DNA from: Candidatus Aenigmatarchaeota archaeon
Lineage (GTDB): Archaea > Aenigmatarchaeota > Aenigmatarchaeia > QMZP01
Direction: 5' to 3'
DNA length: 11,263 bases
NCBI GenBank assembly: GCA_017609145.1
Contig: JAFCEM010000020.1
Span: forward strand, 1-11,263
A program made the translations under genes and the position numbers. Shown here one piece after another: positions 1-5,372 of the stretch (the stretch's first letter is position 1; each line of letters begins with the position of its first letter). The notes under the pieces were generated by a model. The model ran no database searches and was not told where the DNA came from. It was given only the letters and a program-made list of their open reading frames with translations.

Positions 1-315
1 TGATCTGAGCTCTTCCTGCATGGTCTGGATATCCCTTTCCAGGAAATCCTTTTCGTTCTTCAGGTCGCTGACTTCGTCCTCTTTTGTATATTCAACTTGT
101 CTGAAGGGGTAGTAGCCGTGCATTGCGTGTGGATGCATCGGTACAGGATGTGCGAATCTCCAACCCCTGCCGAAGCCGCGGCCGAATCCTCTTCCCATCC
201 CGCGCCTGGGCACCGGGTTCATGAAACCGGGCACAGAGCTTCCGCTACAGTAACCTGCTCCTCTTCCTGTTCTTGGACCAAGACCCGCTGGTCCTGTTCT
301 GTCTCCTCTTGGCAT
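1..315 (-). CDS. DUF5320 family protein (3' end beyond window)
   Basis: The 105 visible codons begin MPRGDRTGPAGLGPRTGRG, the hallmark N-terminus of the DUF5320 family, whose function is unknown. A Gly/Arg/Phe-rich stretch follows (residues 38-52, GRGFGRGFGRGW), then a His/Met/Pro patch (residues 56-68) and a charged helical segment (about 77-105) likely to form a coiled coil. The gene is open at the window edge, so the C-terminus is missing. The start is set by a strong AAGGAGGTG site 6 nt upstream. As general knowledge, DUF5320 genes often sit near Fe-S or Mo/Fe-cofactor-type proteins (NifX-like, Mrp/NBP35); no such partner is visible here, although a ferredoxin gene lies 650 bp upstream. 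The His/Met patch could bind metal, which is inference only. The family call is firm; the function is not known. Confidence 0.88.
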   Translation of the reverse strand, partial: MPRGDRTGPAGLGPRTGRGAGYCSGSSVPGFMNPVPRRGMGRGFGRGFGRGWRFAHPVPMHPHAMHGYYPFRQVEYTKEDEVSDLKNEKDFLERDIQTMQEELRS

Positions 316-321
316 TTTAAA

Positions 322-330
322 CACCTCCTT
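322..330 (-). promoter_or_regulatory. Strong Shine-Dalgarno of DUF5320 gene
   Basis: On the minus strand this reads AAGGAGGTG, complementary to the 16S rRNA 3' end, with 6 nt to the ATG at 315. It differs from the leaderless style of the neighbouring genes and implies an mRNA with a leader, consistent with a promoter about 110-140 bp upstream. Confidence 0.8.
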
Positions 331-357
331 AGGTTGTGCTATGCAATCAATACCGAA

Positions 358-387
358 GCCTGATGTGCGCAATTGGTCATGTCAGGC
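358..387. repeat. Weak inverted repeat in the DUF5320 leader
   Basis: GCCTGA (358-363) and TCAGGC (382-387) can pair across an 18-nt loop within the predicted 5' leader. Only 6 bp pair cleanly and there is no T-run, so it could be a small leader hairpin or chance. Confidence 0.2.
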
Positions 388-409
388 AGATATATTTTGC
401 ATATATATT

Positions 410-459
410 GAATTTATATTCATTTTTGTATTGAATATATATTCTTTACCTTTATAAAG
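410..459 (-). promoter_or_regulatory. Promoter with paired AT-rich palindromes upstream of DUF5320
   Basis: Minus-strand order: CTTTATAAAG (450-459, itself a palindrome, TATA-like), then GAATATATATTC (433-444, perfect palindrome), then GAATATAAATTC (410-421, one mismatch from a palindrome). The two 12-bp sites start 23 bp apart, about two helical turns. If 450-459 is the TATA box, transcription should start near 425-430, placing one site just before and one just after the start point, as expected for repressor operators. The region 316-512 holds no gene and serves as leader and promoter for the DUF5320 gene and as the 3' flank of the 513-920 gene. The regulator is not identified. Confidence 0.45.
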
Positions 460-512
460 CTTTCGGTGTTTTGGGCTTTGTTTAAAAAATTTATTTGCAA
501 AAATAGCTCGTT

Positions 513-920
513 TTACATTGAACCCATGAGATTCTTTACTGCTTCCTCATATCTGAACCCCGATTCAAGTCCCACCCTGTTCATGAATCCCAGAATACTA
601 TCTATAATATTCAAAGCCTTTCTTTTTACCTCTAAAGTCTTCTGCTCTTCAACATACTTATTTAGGCTTACCCGAGCAGCCTGATAAAGACAGGTATTTA
701 GTTTTTCTTTGCAGTCTTCGCGCAATGAAATATCATCGGAAGTATATCTATGACCACATGAAAACCCATCAGGTATAAAGGGGCAACTTTTTTCTATGTC
801 ACCATAAACTGTTTTTATTTCATTCAGTTCTCTGTCTGCATGTGTCAGTTCTTCCACTGCACTCAACTGTGCTAGTGCATGTTCTCTTTCCCTTATTTCT
901 TGAGGCAATACTAGTATCAT
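513..920 (-). CDS. Hypothetical four-cysteine helical protein (135 aa)
   Basis: Not recognised. Residues 7-40 are a charged, probably helical segment. A central cysteine-rich part follows with C46, C55, H57, C70 and C77 (C-x8-C-x-H-x12-C-x6-C), then a second long helix (about 80-108) and a short C-terminal helix. There is no signal peptide and no membrane span. The cysteines could bind zinc or an Fe-S cluster or form two disulfides; nothing decides between these. The start at 920 is supported by a TATA-like AGTATTTAAAT box about 20-30 nt upstream and no Shine-Dalgarno, fitting a leaderless mRNA. A 13-bp palindrome lies between box and start. It is transcribed alone or towards the DUF5320 gene, with about 200 bp between them. 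Confidence 0.65.
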   Translation of the reverse strand: MILVLPQEIREREHALAQLSAVEELTHADRELNEIKTVYGDIEKSCPFIPDGFSCGHRYTSDDISLREDCKEKLNTCLYQAARVSLNKYVEEQKTLEVKRKALNIIDSILGFMNRVGLESGFRYEEAVKNLMGSM

Positions 921-922
921 GC

Positions 923-950
923 CTGAATTATTCAGAGAAGATTTAAATAC
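923..950 (-). promoter_or_regulatory. TATA box and palindrome before the 135-aa gene
   Basis: GTATTTAAAT (941-950 read on the minus strand) is TATA-like and lies 21-30 nt before the ATG at 920. CTGAATTATTCAG (923-935) is a 13-bp inverted repeat with 6-bp arms sitting between box and start codon, where a bound repressor would block initiation. Confidence 0.4.
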
Positions 951-963
951 TTGATTGGTAGGG

Positions 964-1134
964 TTATTTGCTTATTGCCTGCACGGGGCAAGACTGTATT
1001 GCCTGGTTCACGCACGGAAGCTCTTTCTGGACTTTCACCTTTGCTTTGCCGCCCCTGACGTCAAAAATCTTTCCGCATATGGATTCGCAGGAACCGCAAC
1101 CTATGCACTTGTCCTCGTCAACTTTTATTGTCAT
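964..1134 (-). CDS. Small single-cluster [4Fe-4S] ferredoxin (56 aa)
   Basis: A soluble one-electron carrier. The sequence begins MTIKVDEDKCIGCGSCESIC and ends CPVQAISK. C10, C13, C16 and C49 (followed by Pro) match the ligands of a single [4Fe-4S] cluster. C20 and C41 occupy the places of the extra cysteine pair that forms a disulfide in Pyrococcus furiosus-type ferredoxin. In that protein the second ligand is Asp; here it is Cys13, predicting a normal four-Cys [4Fe-4S] site. The length is typical of minimal thermophile/archaeal monocluster ferredoxins. There is no clear Shine-Dalgarno, and an AT-rich box (about 1163-1177) lies 29-43 nt upstream. No partner enzyme is encoded beside it, so the redox partner is unknown. 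Very confident in the fold; the exact role is open. Confidence 0.93.
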   Translation of the reverse strand: MTIKVDEDKCIGCGSCESICGKIFDVRGGKAKVKVQKELPCVNQAIQSCPVQAISK

Positions 1135-1135
1135 A

Positions 1136-1300
1136 CTAATCATATATTATGTTGAACGGTCTGAATATTAAATAATTAACAGAAACAGGTATGTTTTCGA
1201 GCGCAATTGTTTTTCCTGCAAAAATATCCTTGATTAGTTTTTTATATTTATCCGCTTGTTTGCCAAAATAAAACCAACAGAATCGGATACTTTTGACCAT
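1136..1300 (-). CDS. Possible small ORF (54 aa) between two small genes
   Basis: An ATG ORF starts 3 nt after the stop of the 65-aa gene and ends 1 nt before the ferredoxin ATG, filling the gap exactly. The product begins MVKSIRFCWFYFGKQADKYK and ends RPFNIIYD; residues 15-28 are a lysine-rich helix-like stretch. No domain is recognised and there is no good Shine-Dalgarno. The exact packing suggests an operon gene, but the segment is AT-rich, where a chance ORF of this size is not rare, and it may instead hold the ferredoxin promoter. Treat as tentative. Confidence 0.3.
   Translation of the reverse strand: MVKSIRFCWFYFGKQADKYKKLIKDIFAGKTIALENIPVSVNYLIFRPFNIIYD
1163..1177 (-). promoter_or_regulatory. 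Possible TATA box of the ferredoxin gene
   Basis: AATTATTTAATATTC on the minus strand lies 29-43 nt before the ferredoxin ATG at 1134, compatible with a leaderless or short-leader transcript. It overlaps the tentative 54-aa ORF. Confidence 0.3.
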
Positions 1301-1303
1301 CTA

Positions 1304-1501
1304 CTATACCGTTCTTTTTTTTATTTTCAAACCATCTGTCAGGGCTTTCCTGACACTAGAGAGTGGATATTTGTTTAGTGCTGTATTCAAGAATGAGTCA
1401 ATCTTTATCCCACTACCTCCATCTGTTTCAACAACATTTACACAAATACCAAAGAAGTCGCCTTCTTTTATCTCATGCAAACAATTCCCTGTATATTCCA
1501 T
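1304..1501 (-). CDS. Hypothetical small protein (65 aa)
   Basis: Not recognised. The product begins MEYTGNCLHEIKEGDFFGIC, continues with a Gly-rich turn (about residues 25-33) and ends with a basic tail, LKIKKRTV. The first half looks like short beta strands and the last 30 residues like a helix. An in-frame ATG four codons upstream (1513) exists, but the GGTGAT at 1505-1510 is an ideal archaeal ribosome site 3 nt before the ATG at 1501, so 1501 is preferred. Two cysteines (C7, C20) are present. A TATA-like box at 1544-1551 is suitably placed. It may head a small operon with the 54-aa ORF and the ferredoxin. The opposite strand is also open through here, but this strand has the translation signals. 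Confidence 0.55.
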   Translation of the reverse strand: MEYTGNCLHEIKEGDFFGICVNVVETDGGSGIKIDSFLNTALNKYPLSSVRKALTDGLKIKKRTV

Positions 1502-1504
1502 TTT

Positions 1505-1510
1505 ATCACC
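1505..1510 (-). promoter_or_regulatory. GGTGAT ribosome site deciding the 1501 start
   Basis: GGTGAT on the minus strand lies 3 nt before ATG 1501 and inside the codons that would follow the alternative ATG at 1513, which argues for the downstream start. Confidence 0.5.
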
Positions 1511-1543
1511 CATTATTGGTATTAATTTCTATTTGGTAGTTAA

Positions 1544-1551
1544 TTTTATAA
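1544..1551 (-). promoter_or_regulatory. TATA-like box for the 65-aa gene
   Basis: CTTATAAAAT on the minus strand (core TTATAAAA) lies about 43-50 nt before ATG 1501, allowing a short leader that includes the GGTGAT site. Confidence 0.45.
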
Positions 1552-1559
1552 GAAGTAAC

Positions 1560-2102
1560 TTACTTTAGCACCTTCAGATATAGTGTTATTCCTGCCAGAA
1601 GAATAAGCACAACAAGTAGGGAAAGAAGAAGCGTTAACTCATTGCCCCAGCCAGAAAATGTGGTACAGCTCTGGTTTATATTGTAATATTCACTGTCCCA
1701 TGTTTTCCAGGGTGAAGTTGTTTCCCTCAATCTGCATAGAAAATTCAGCTGCTCCTCATCAGTATTGGCGCGCACATGAAAGGTTGCACTATTCACATCT
1801 TCTGTAACATGCAGCCCGTCGGAAATATAGTAATTGGATGATTTCCATCCCTGCACGGGGTCGTAAATCTCCCCGACCCTTCCCAGTTCCGGGTTTGTCA
1901 CGTCAATCTTCACGTCATAGTAGCCGTAATCAAACATATCCACCGTAACAGTGACATTGAATTCCTTGCATATACCGTTTATATCAAGCATAATACTTGG
2001 TGGTGGTTCCAGGGCCACTACAAAAACAGGAACAGTCAAGATGCACAAAACCAGGAGAATCACTATCCAATAATATCTTTTGATGGAATTTGTTATCTTC
2101 AT
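1560..2102 (-). CDS. Membrane-anchored extracytoplasmic protein, unknown (180 aa)
   Basis: Family not recognised. A basic N-terminus precedes a hydrophobic segment (residues 11-31) that is a signal peptide or signal anchor. Residues 32-150 form a polar, beta-rich domain with alternating hydrophobics (for example FNVTVTVDMF), Asn-Val-Thr at 49 and Asn-Gln-Ser at 143 as possible N-glycosylation sites, and cysteines C44, C123 and C146. A C-terminal hydrophobic helix (about 157-176) with a KVLK tail anchors it, leaving the domain outside the cell. This resembles archaeal cell-surface beta-sandwich proteins in layout only. The ATG at 2102 has no Shine-Dalgarno; an ATTTTTTAAG box at 2123-2132 suits leaderless initiation. 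The surface-protein layout is well supported; function is unknown. Confidence 0.75.
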   Translation of the reverse strand: MKITNSIKRYYWIVILLVLCILTVPVFVVALEPPPSIMLDINGICKEFNVTVTVDMFDYGYYDVKIDVTNPELGRVGEIYDPVQGWKSSNYYISDGLHVTEDVNSATFHVRANTDEEQLNFLCRLRETTSPWKTWDSEYYNINQSCTTFSGWGNELTLLLSLLVVLILLAGITLYLKVLK

Positions 2103-2122
2103 ACAAATGATATAGGCATGTG

Positions 2123-2132
2123 CTTAAAAAAT
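2123..2132 (-). promoter_or_regulatory. TATA-like box for the surface-protein gene
   Basis: ATTTTTTAAG on the minus strand lies 21-30 nt before the ATG at 2102, just past the stop of the upstream gene. Confidence 0.4.
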
Positions 2133-2133
2133 C

Positions 2134-2415
2134 TTATGAGTAGTATTCGGGTTTCCGTCTCCGGAAATCATCTTTCCCATTTTTTTCGAAGCAGGTTTCC
2201 CAGAATTGACATAACTTGCATTTGTGAGGAAGTTCAACCATCTTTGCTTTGTTGTACAAAACCTCAGATGCATGTATATACCCTGTTGCAAATTCCAGAT
2301 GATCTTTTGGATTTATTGAAGTAAGCACACTAACATCTTTGGTAATTGCAAAATTTATACCCCGACCATATACGCATTTATCTGGAGTGTCAAAAGTGTA
2401 TAATTTTGACGGCAT
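2134..2415 (-). CDS. Hypothetical protein with Cx2Cx5C motif (93 aa)
   Basis: Not recognised. The product begins MPSKLYTFDTPDKCVYGRGI. It has one N-terminal cysteine (C14) and a C-terminal cluster KCKLCQFWETCFEK with C66, C69 and C75 (C-x2-C-x5-C), then a basic tail. One early Cys plus a late C-x2-C-x5-C is the spacing seen in the [4Fe-4S] cluster of Cas4/AddB-type nucleases, but the nuclease core is absent and only about 50 residues separate the parts. It could be a mini Fe-S or zinc protein. A GTG at 2511 would give a longer form with a hydrophobic N-terminus, but the ATG at 2415 has an AGTGAT ribosome site 4 nt away and a TATA box 34 nt upstream, so it is preferred. Confidence 0.65.
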   Translation of the reverse strand: MPSKLYTFDTPDKCVYGRGINFAITKDVSVLTSINPKDHLEFATGYIHASEVLYNKAKMVELPHKCKLCQFWETCFEKNGKDDFRRRKPEYYS

Positions 2416-2448
2416 CTTAATCACTTCTGTGTCATATATGCACAATAA

Positions 2449-2458
2449 TTTTATAAAA
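2449..2458 (-). promoter_or_regulatory. TATA box for the 93-aa gene
   Basis: TTTTATAAAA, a perfect palindrome, lies 34-43 nt before ATG 2415. It falls inside the longer reading from GTG 2511 and so supports the shorter gene. A GTGAT ribosome site at 2420-2424 follows. Confidence 0.55.
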
Positions 2459-2507
2459 TCAAACAAGCCAAAATAAAAAATAAGGGTTAGTAGTAACCGG
2501 GAAATTA

Positions 2508-2825
2508 TCACTTTTTCTTTTTTCTAACCCTGCTAACCGTCCGGTTTCTTGTTGCTTTCTTTGCTGCTCTGCGTGCACTCTTCCTTGAACTTGCCTTTGT
2601 TGTCTTCCTTTTGGTTATTCTTTTCTTTGCCGCCCTGACAACAACTTTCGTTGAATCCAGGGATACGATGTCAGCCTTGCTGACTCTTCGGCTTCTGTTC
2701 AGTGCATCAACCAGCTCTGTTTTGTTTGCGCTCTTCCTGACAGAAATATCAGCAGAAGAAGCCAAAGACAGCAACCTTGTTTTTGTCAATGCATTCAAAA
2801 GATCCGTCTTAGTTCTGCTTACCAT
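2508..2825 (-). CDS. SAP-like domain with histone-like basic tail (105 aa)
   Basis: Probable small DNA-binding or nucleoid protein. Residues 6-45 form a helix-extension-helix unit (DLLNALTKTRLLSLA, then KSANKTELVDALN) like SAP or Rho-N domains, in which the lysine before ELVDAL is typical. Residues 65-105 are an unstructured tail built of Lys, Arg, Ala, Ser and Thr (for example KSARRAAKKATRNR) ending in RKKKK, similar in composition to histone H1 or other chromatin tails. There are no cysteines or aromatic residues, as is usual for such proteins. A GGTGA site (2832-2836) precedes the ATG by 6 nt and a TATTTAAA box lies 38 nt upstream. It is monocistronic; the next gene has its own TATA box. 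The fold is inferred from the pattern, not from an alignment. Confidence 0.75.
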   Translation of the reverse strand: MVSRTKTDLLNALTKTRLLSLASSADISVRKSANKTELVDALNRSRRVSKADIVSLDSTKVVVRAAKKRITKRKTTKASSRKSARRAAKKATRNRTVSRVRKKKK

Positions 2826-2862
2826 TGGTTTTCACCTTAACTATATTAATTGTGACCGCCCC

Positions 2863-2870
2863 TATTTAAA
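2863..2870 (-). promoter_or_regulatory. TATA box for the SAP-like gene
   Basis: TTTAAATA on the minus strand lies 38-45 nt before ATG 2825, followed by AAGGTGA at 2832-2838 as ribosome site. Confidence 0.5.
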
Positions 2871-2913
2871 CGTTAAGGCACAGGCTGGTTTTCAGAAGAA
2901 AAATTAGCCAATA

Positions 2914-3108
2914 TCACCAGCCGTGATCGCTCCAGCTCTTCTCATATCTTTCTACGCTGATACTTTTTGCTGGAGGTTCCGTTGCTTCAGAAAAGATATC
3001 ACGGACTGCACGTTTAATTTCATACTCTTTAATTTTTTTCTTATATTCTTCGCTATTAAGATAGCTGAGATTCCTATAAATATCCCTTGAATCGGTTGAT
3101 TTTACCAT
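2914..3108 (-). CDS. Hypothetical small charged protein (64 aa)
   Basis: Not recognised. The product begins MVKSTDSRDIYRNLSYLNSE, continues with a strongly charged helix rich in Lys/Glu (about residues 17-42) and ends with YEKSWSDHGW. The layout (DNA-binding-sized N-terminus, charged helix, tryptophan-rich tail) loosely recalls small antitoxins, but no toxin gene adjoins it. A TTG further upstream (3153) would lengthen the ORF, but the TATA box TTTATAAA at 3130-3137 lies inside that extension and 22-29 nt before the ATG at 3108, which favours a leaderless start at 3108. It is divergent from the flavoprotein gene at 3198, each with its own box. Confidence 0.6.
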   Translation of the reverse strand: MVKSTDSRDIYRNLSYLNSEEYKKKIKEYEIKRAVRDIFSEATEPPAKSISVERYEKSWSDHGW

Positions 3109-3129
3109 TTTGTTATTTTGTAATAGGTA

Positions 3130-3137
3130 TTTATAAA
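3130..3137 (-). promoter_or_regulatory. TATA box for the 64-aa gene (divergent region)
   Basis: TTTATAAA lies 22-29 nt before ATG 3108 on the minus strand. This position decides the start and implies a leaderless transcript. Confidence 0.6.
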
Positions 3138-3162
3138 ACTTTCGGTTGCCCAAAAATGCCTA

Positions 3163-3174
3163 TTTTTTAAATAA
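3163..3174 (+). promoter_or_regulatory. TATA-like box for the flavoprotein gene
   Basis: TTTTTTAAATAA lies 24-35 nt before ATG 3198, suited to leaderless initiation there rather than at the GTG at 3180. Confidence 0.5.
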
Positions 3175-3197
3175 TTAAAGTGCTTATCTATCCTATT

Positions 3198-3593
3198 ATG
3201 AAGATTCCGGAGCATATTCAGGAAATCATCAACAAACAGGAACTGCACATACTTTCAACGTCGACAAGGGATGGCGTCCCGAATGTCATCTATCTGAAAT
3301 TCCTTAAGGTATACAATGACGAACAGATACTGATTGCAAACAACAAATTCTCAAAGACTGAGAAGAATCTGACTGAAAACCCCAGAGCGTCGTTTGTGGT
3401 GCTGGACAAGGAAAACAAAAAATCCTATCAGATAAAGGGGGGTGTTGAGTTCCATACGAATGACGATGTTTTTGAAGACACTGTAAAATGGGTCAAAGAG
3501 AAGAGCTCGAGCCCTGACCTGCACCCGAAATCAGGGATAATCTTTAACGTCGAAGAGATTTACTGCGGCGCAGAAAAAATCCATGAAGAATAA
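3198..3593 (+). CDS. Pyridoxamine 5'-phosphate oxidase-like FMN-binding protein
   Basis: A 131-aa split-barrel protein of the PNPOx-like family, which binds FMN or F420/heme-type ligands and often reduces small molecules; the substrate is not predictable. The N-terminal helix (MKIPEHIQEIINKQ) leads into the family signature LHILSTSTRDGVPNVIYLKF (residues 16-35), where the conserved T-x-x-x-D/G-x-P-N starts the barrel. Next come ILIANNKFSKTEKNLTENPR (44-63), the usual strand plus helix contacting the phosphate of FMN, and FVVLDKENKKSYQIKGGVEF, the following strands. The length is typical of minimal archaeal members. The ATG at 3198 is preferred over the in-frame GTG at 3180 because of the box at 3163-3174. 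It converges on argS with only 6 nt between stop codons. Confidence 0.85.
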   Translation: MKIPEHIQEIINKQELHILSTSTRDGVPNVIYLKFLKVYNDEQILIANNKFSKTEKNLTENPRASFVVLDKENKKSYQIKGGVEFHTNDDVFEDTVKWVKEKSSSPDLHPKSGIIFNVEEIYCGAEKIHEE

Positions 3594-3599
3594 ACTTTC

Positions 3600-5339
3600 C
3601 TACATCTTCTCCGGAGCCCTTATACCCAGCAAACCGAGCGCATTCGCTAATGTTATTGCCACTGCCCTGACAAGGGCAAGGCGGGCCATGCGCGTGGGCT
3701 TGTGTCCCTTTAGCACACTGTCGCCCTTCAGCACGGGCACTGCCTCGTAGAAGTTGTTGAATATTGTCGCCAGTTCGAAAGCATAGTTTGCAATATAGCT
3801 GGGCTTCAGATATGTGCAGGCATTCTCCACACTTTCTGGGAACTCCATGAGCTTCCTTATAAGCGTCTTTTCCTTCTCTTGCATGAGCAATTTTGCATCA
3901 AACTTTCTGGTATGGTTGCCCGCTTTCCTTAGTATGGAGCATGCGCGGGCATGGCTGTACTGAATATACGGGCCCGTGTCGCCTTCAAATGATATGGTTT
4001 CCTTTGGATTGAAATATATATTCTTCTTCGCATCCATCTTAAGCAGGAAATATTTGAGCGCGCCAAGGGCTATGGTTTCAGATCTTTCTTCAAGTTCTTT
4101 CTTGCCTATATTCTTATCCCGCGCCTTTACCTCTTTCATAGCAAGCCCGGTCATTTCATCTATTATTTCATCCGCATCGATAACCGTACCCTCGCGGGAT
4201 TTCATCCTTCCTTCGGGAAGATAGACAAGGCCGTAGCTATAGTGCAGGCAGTTTTTATAGAATTCAAAACCGAGCAGCTCAAGAATTTTGAAGAGCTGCT
4301 GGAAGTAAAGGTCCTGCTCAGAGCCCACAACCCATATAGAACGGTCAAGCTTGTATCTGTTAAATTTGTGCGGTGTCAGGGCAAGGTCGGCTGTAAGGTA
4401 AATCGATGTGCCGTCACCTCTCTTTACAACCTTTTTTGTGAGCTTGTGCTTCTCCAAGTCAGCAATAATGGCATTGTCATGGTCCTTGAAAAAAACTTTC
4501 TTATCCAGCCCGTGTTTTATTATGTTCTCTGCCTTGTCATAGTAATCAGACTCCCTGAACTCCACATCGAATTCGGAACCGAACTTTTTGTATGTCTGCT
4601 TGAATCCGCTTATGGCCCAAGATTCCATCTTCTTCCATAGCGCAAGTGTCTCTTTGTCACCCGCTTCCCATTTCCTGAGCAGTTCACTGAGTTCCTTCTC
4701 AAGATTCTTGTTTTTTTTCTTCTCATAAAGCACATAGAAATCACCGACAAAGTGGTCGGATTTCTTCTTCCCGGGTTTTTTGCCCTTGCCCCATTTTTTG
4801 TAGGCGAGCATTGATTTGGAAACGCCGACTCCCTTGTTGCTGTAGAGTATGGCTTTGATTATTTTATGACCGCTGAATTCGAGTATCCTGGAAAGTGCCA
4901 TTCCAAGCGAATCATTCCTCAGATGCCCAAGATGGAGCGGCTTGTTAGTATTAGGCGAGGAATACTCTATCATGATCTTTTCCTGTTTCTTCTGCCTGCC
5001 CCGGCCATAATCCTCCTTCTCTTCAAGAATCTGTTCCAGCACCATTTTATTCATCAGGTTCCAGTCGACATAAAAGTTTATATAGGGACCGACTGCCTGG
5101 GCCCGGGCAACTAAATGCGTGCGCTTTATCCTGCCGACTATGTTATTTGCGGTTTCGATTGGGTTCTCGCTACGCCTCTTTGCAAAAATAAAACACGGCA
5201 GCGCAAGGTCAGCGCCTGTGTTCTCTGGGGGCTTTTCAAGAACCGCCTCAATCTTGTTGGGAGATATTGTTATGATATCAGACATCAATTTTACAACTTC
5301 AGACCTGAATTTTTCCATAGCCGATTTCTTCGTTGCCAT
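3600..5339 (-). CDS. argS: Arginyl-tRNA synthetase
   Basis: Class I aminoacyl-tRNA synthetase that charges tRNA-Arg with arginine using ATP, in the cytoplasm. 579 aa, full length for the family. Residues 1-95 form the N-terminal Add1 domain that contacts the tRNA D-loop. The HIGH motif is LHLGH (135-139) in the context YSSPNTNKPLHLGHLRND. The KMSKS loop is GRMKSREG (377-384), a normal ArgS variant. The catalytic core includes VVGSEQDLYFQQLF (337-350). The C-terminal DALR anticodon domain starts around GPYIQYSHARA (456-466) and ends LGLLGIRAPEKM, the classic ArgS terminus. The ATG at 5339 lacks a Shine-Dalgarno; a TATA-like box at 5362-5372 overlaps the stop of the upstream membrane gene, so argS may be leaderless or read through from that gene. 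Confidence 0.98.
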   Translation of the reverse strand: MATKKSAMEKFRSEVVKLMSDIITISPNKIEAVLEKPPENTGADLALPCFIFAKRRSENPIETANNIVGRIKRTHLVARAQAVGPYINFYVDWNLMNKMVLEQILEEKEDYGRGRQKKQEKIMIEYSSPNTNKPLHLGHLRNDSLGMALSRILEFSGHKIIKAILYSNKGVGVSKSMLAYKKWGKGKKPGKKKSDHFVGDFYVLYEKKKNKNLEKELSELLRKWEAGDKETLALWKKMESWAISGFKQTYKKFGSEFDVEFRESDYYDKAENIIKHGLDKKVFFKDHDNAIIADLEKHKLTKKVVKRGDGTSIYLTADLALTPHKFNRYKLDRSIWVVGSEQDLYFQQLFKILELLGFEFYKNCLHYSYGLVYLPEGRMKSREGTVIDADEIIDEMTGLAMKEVKARDKNIGKKELEERSETIALGALKYFLLKMDAKKNIYFNPKETISFEGDTGPYIQYSHARACSILRKAGNHTRKFDAKLLMQEKEKTLIRKLMEFPESVENACTYLKPSYIANYAFELATIFNNFYEAVPVLKGDSVLKGHKPTRMARLALVRAVAITLANALGLLGIRAPEKM

Positions 5340-5361
5340 GTTATTAATATTGCCCCGCGGG

Positions 5362-5372
5362 TTTTAATAAAA
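5362..5372 (-). promoter_or_regulatory. TATA-like box for argS
   Basis: TTTTATTAAAA on the minus strand lies 23-33 nt before the argS ATG and overlaps the stop codon of the upstream gene. Confidence 0.5.

Noticed and set aside
97..363. Plus-strand open frame of 88 codons
   Set aside because: It is antisense to the DUF5320 gene, whose N-terminal motif and ribosome site are unmistakable.
955..1171. Two overlapping plus-strand open frames
   Set aside because: They are shadows of the 56-aa ferredoxin on the minus strand, which has all cluster cysteines.
1293..1568. Plus-strand 91-codon open frame
   Set aside because: Antisense to the 65-aa gene; no ribosome site or domain, and a low-complexity Phe/Ser/Ile-rich product.
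2416..2511. GTG 2511 start giving a hydrophobic N-terminus to the 93-aa protein
   Set aside because: The extension contains a perfect TATA-like box and ATG 2415 has its own ribosome site.
2914..3153. 64-aa protein as antitoxin of a toxin-antitoxin pair
   Set aside because: No toxin-like gene adjoins it; the neighbours are a flavoprotein and a SAP-like protein.
4242..4640. Long plus-strand open frame inside argS
   Set aside because: argS is intact and full length on the other strand; the frame is a composition effect.
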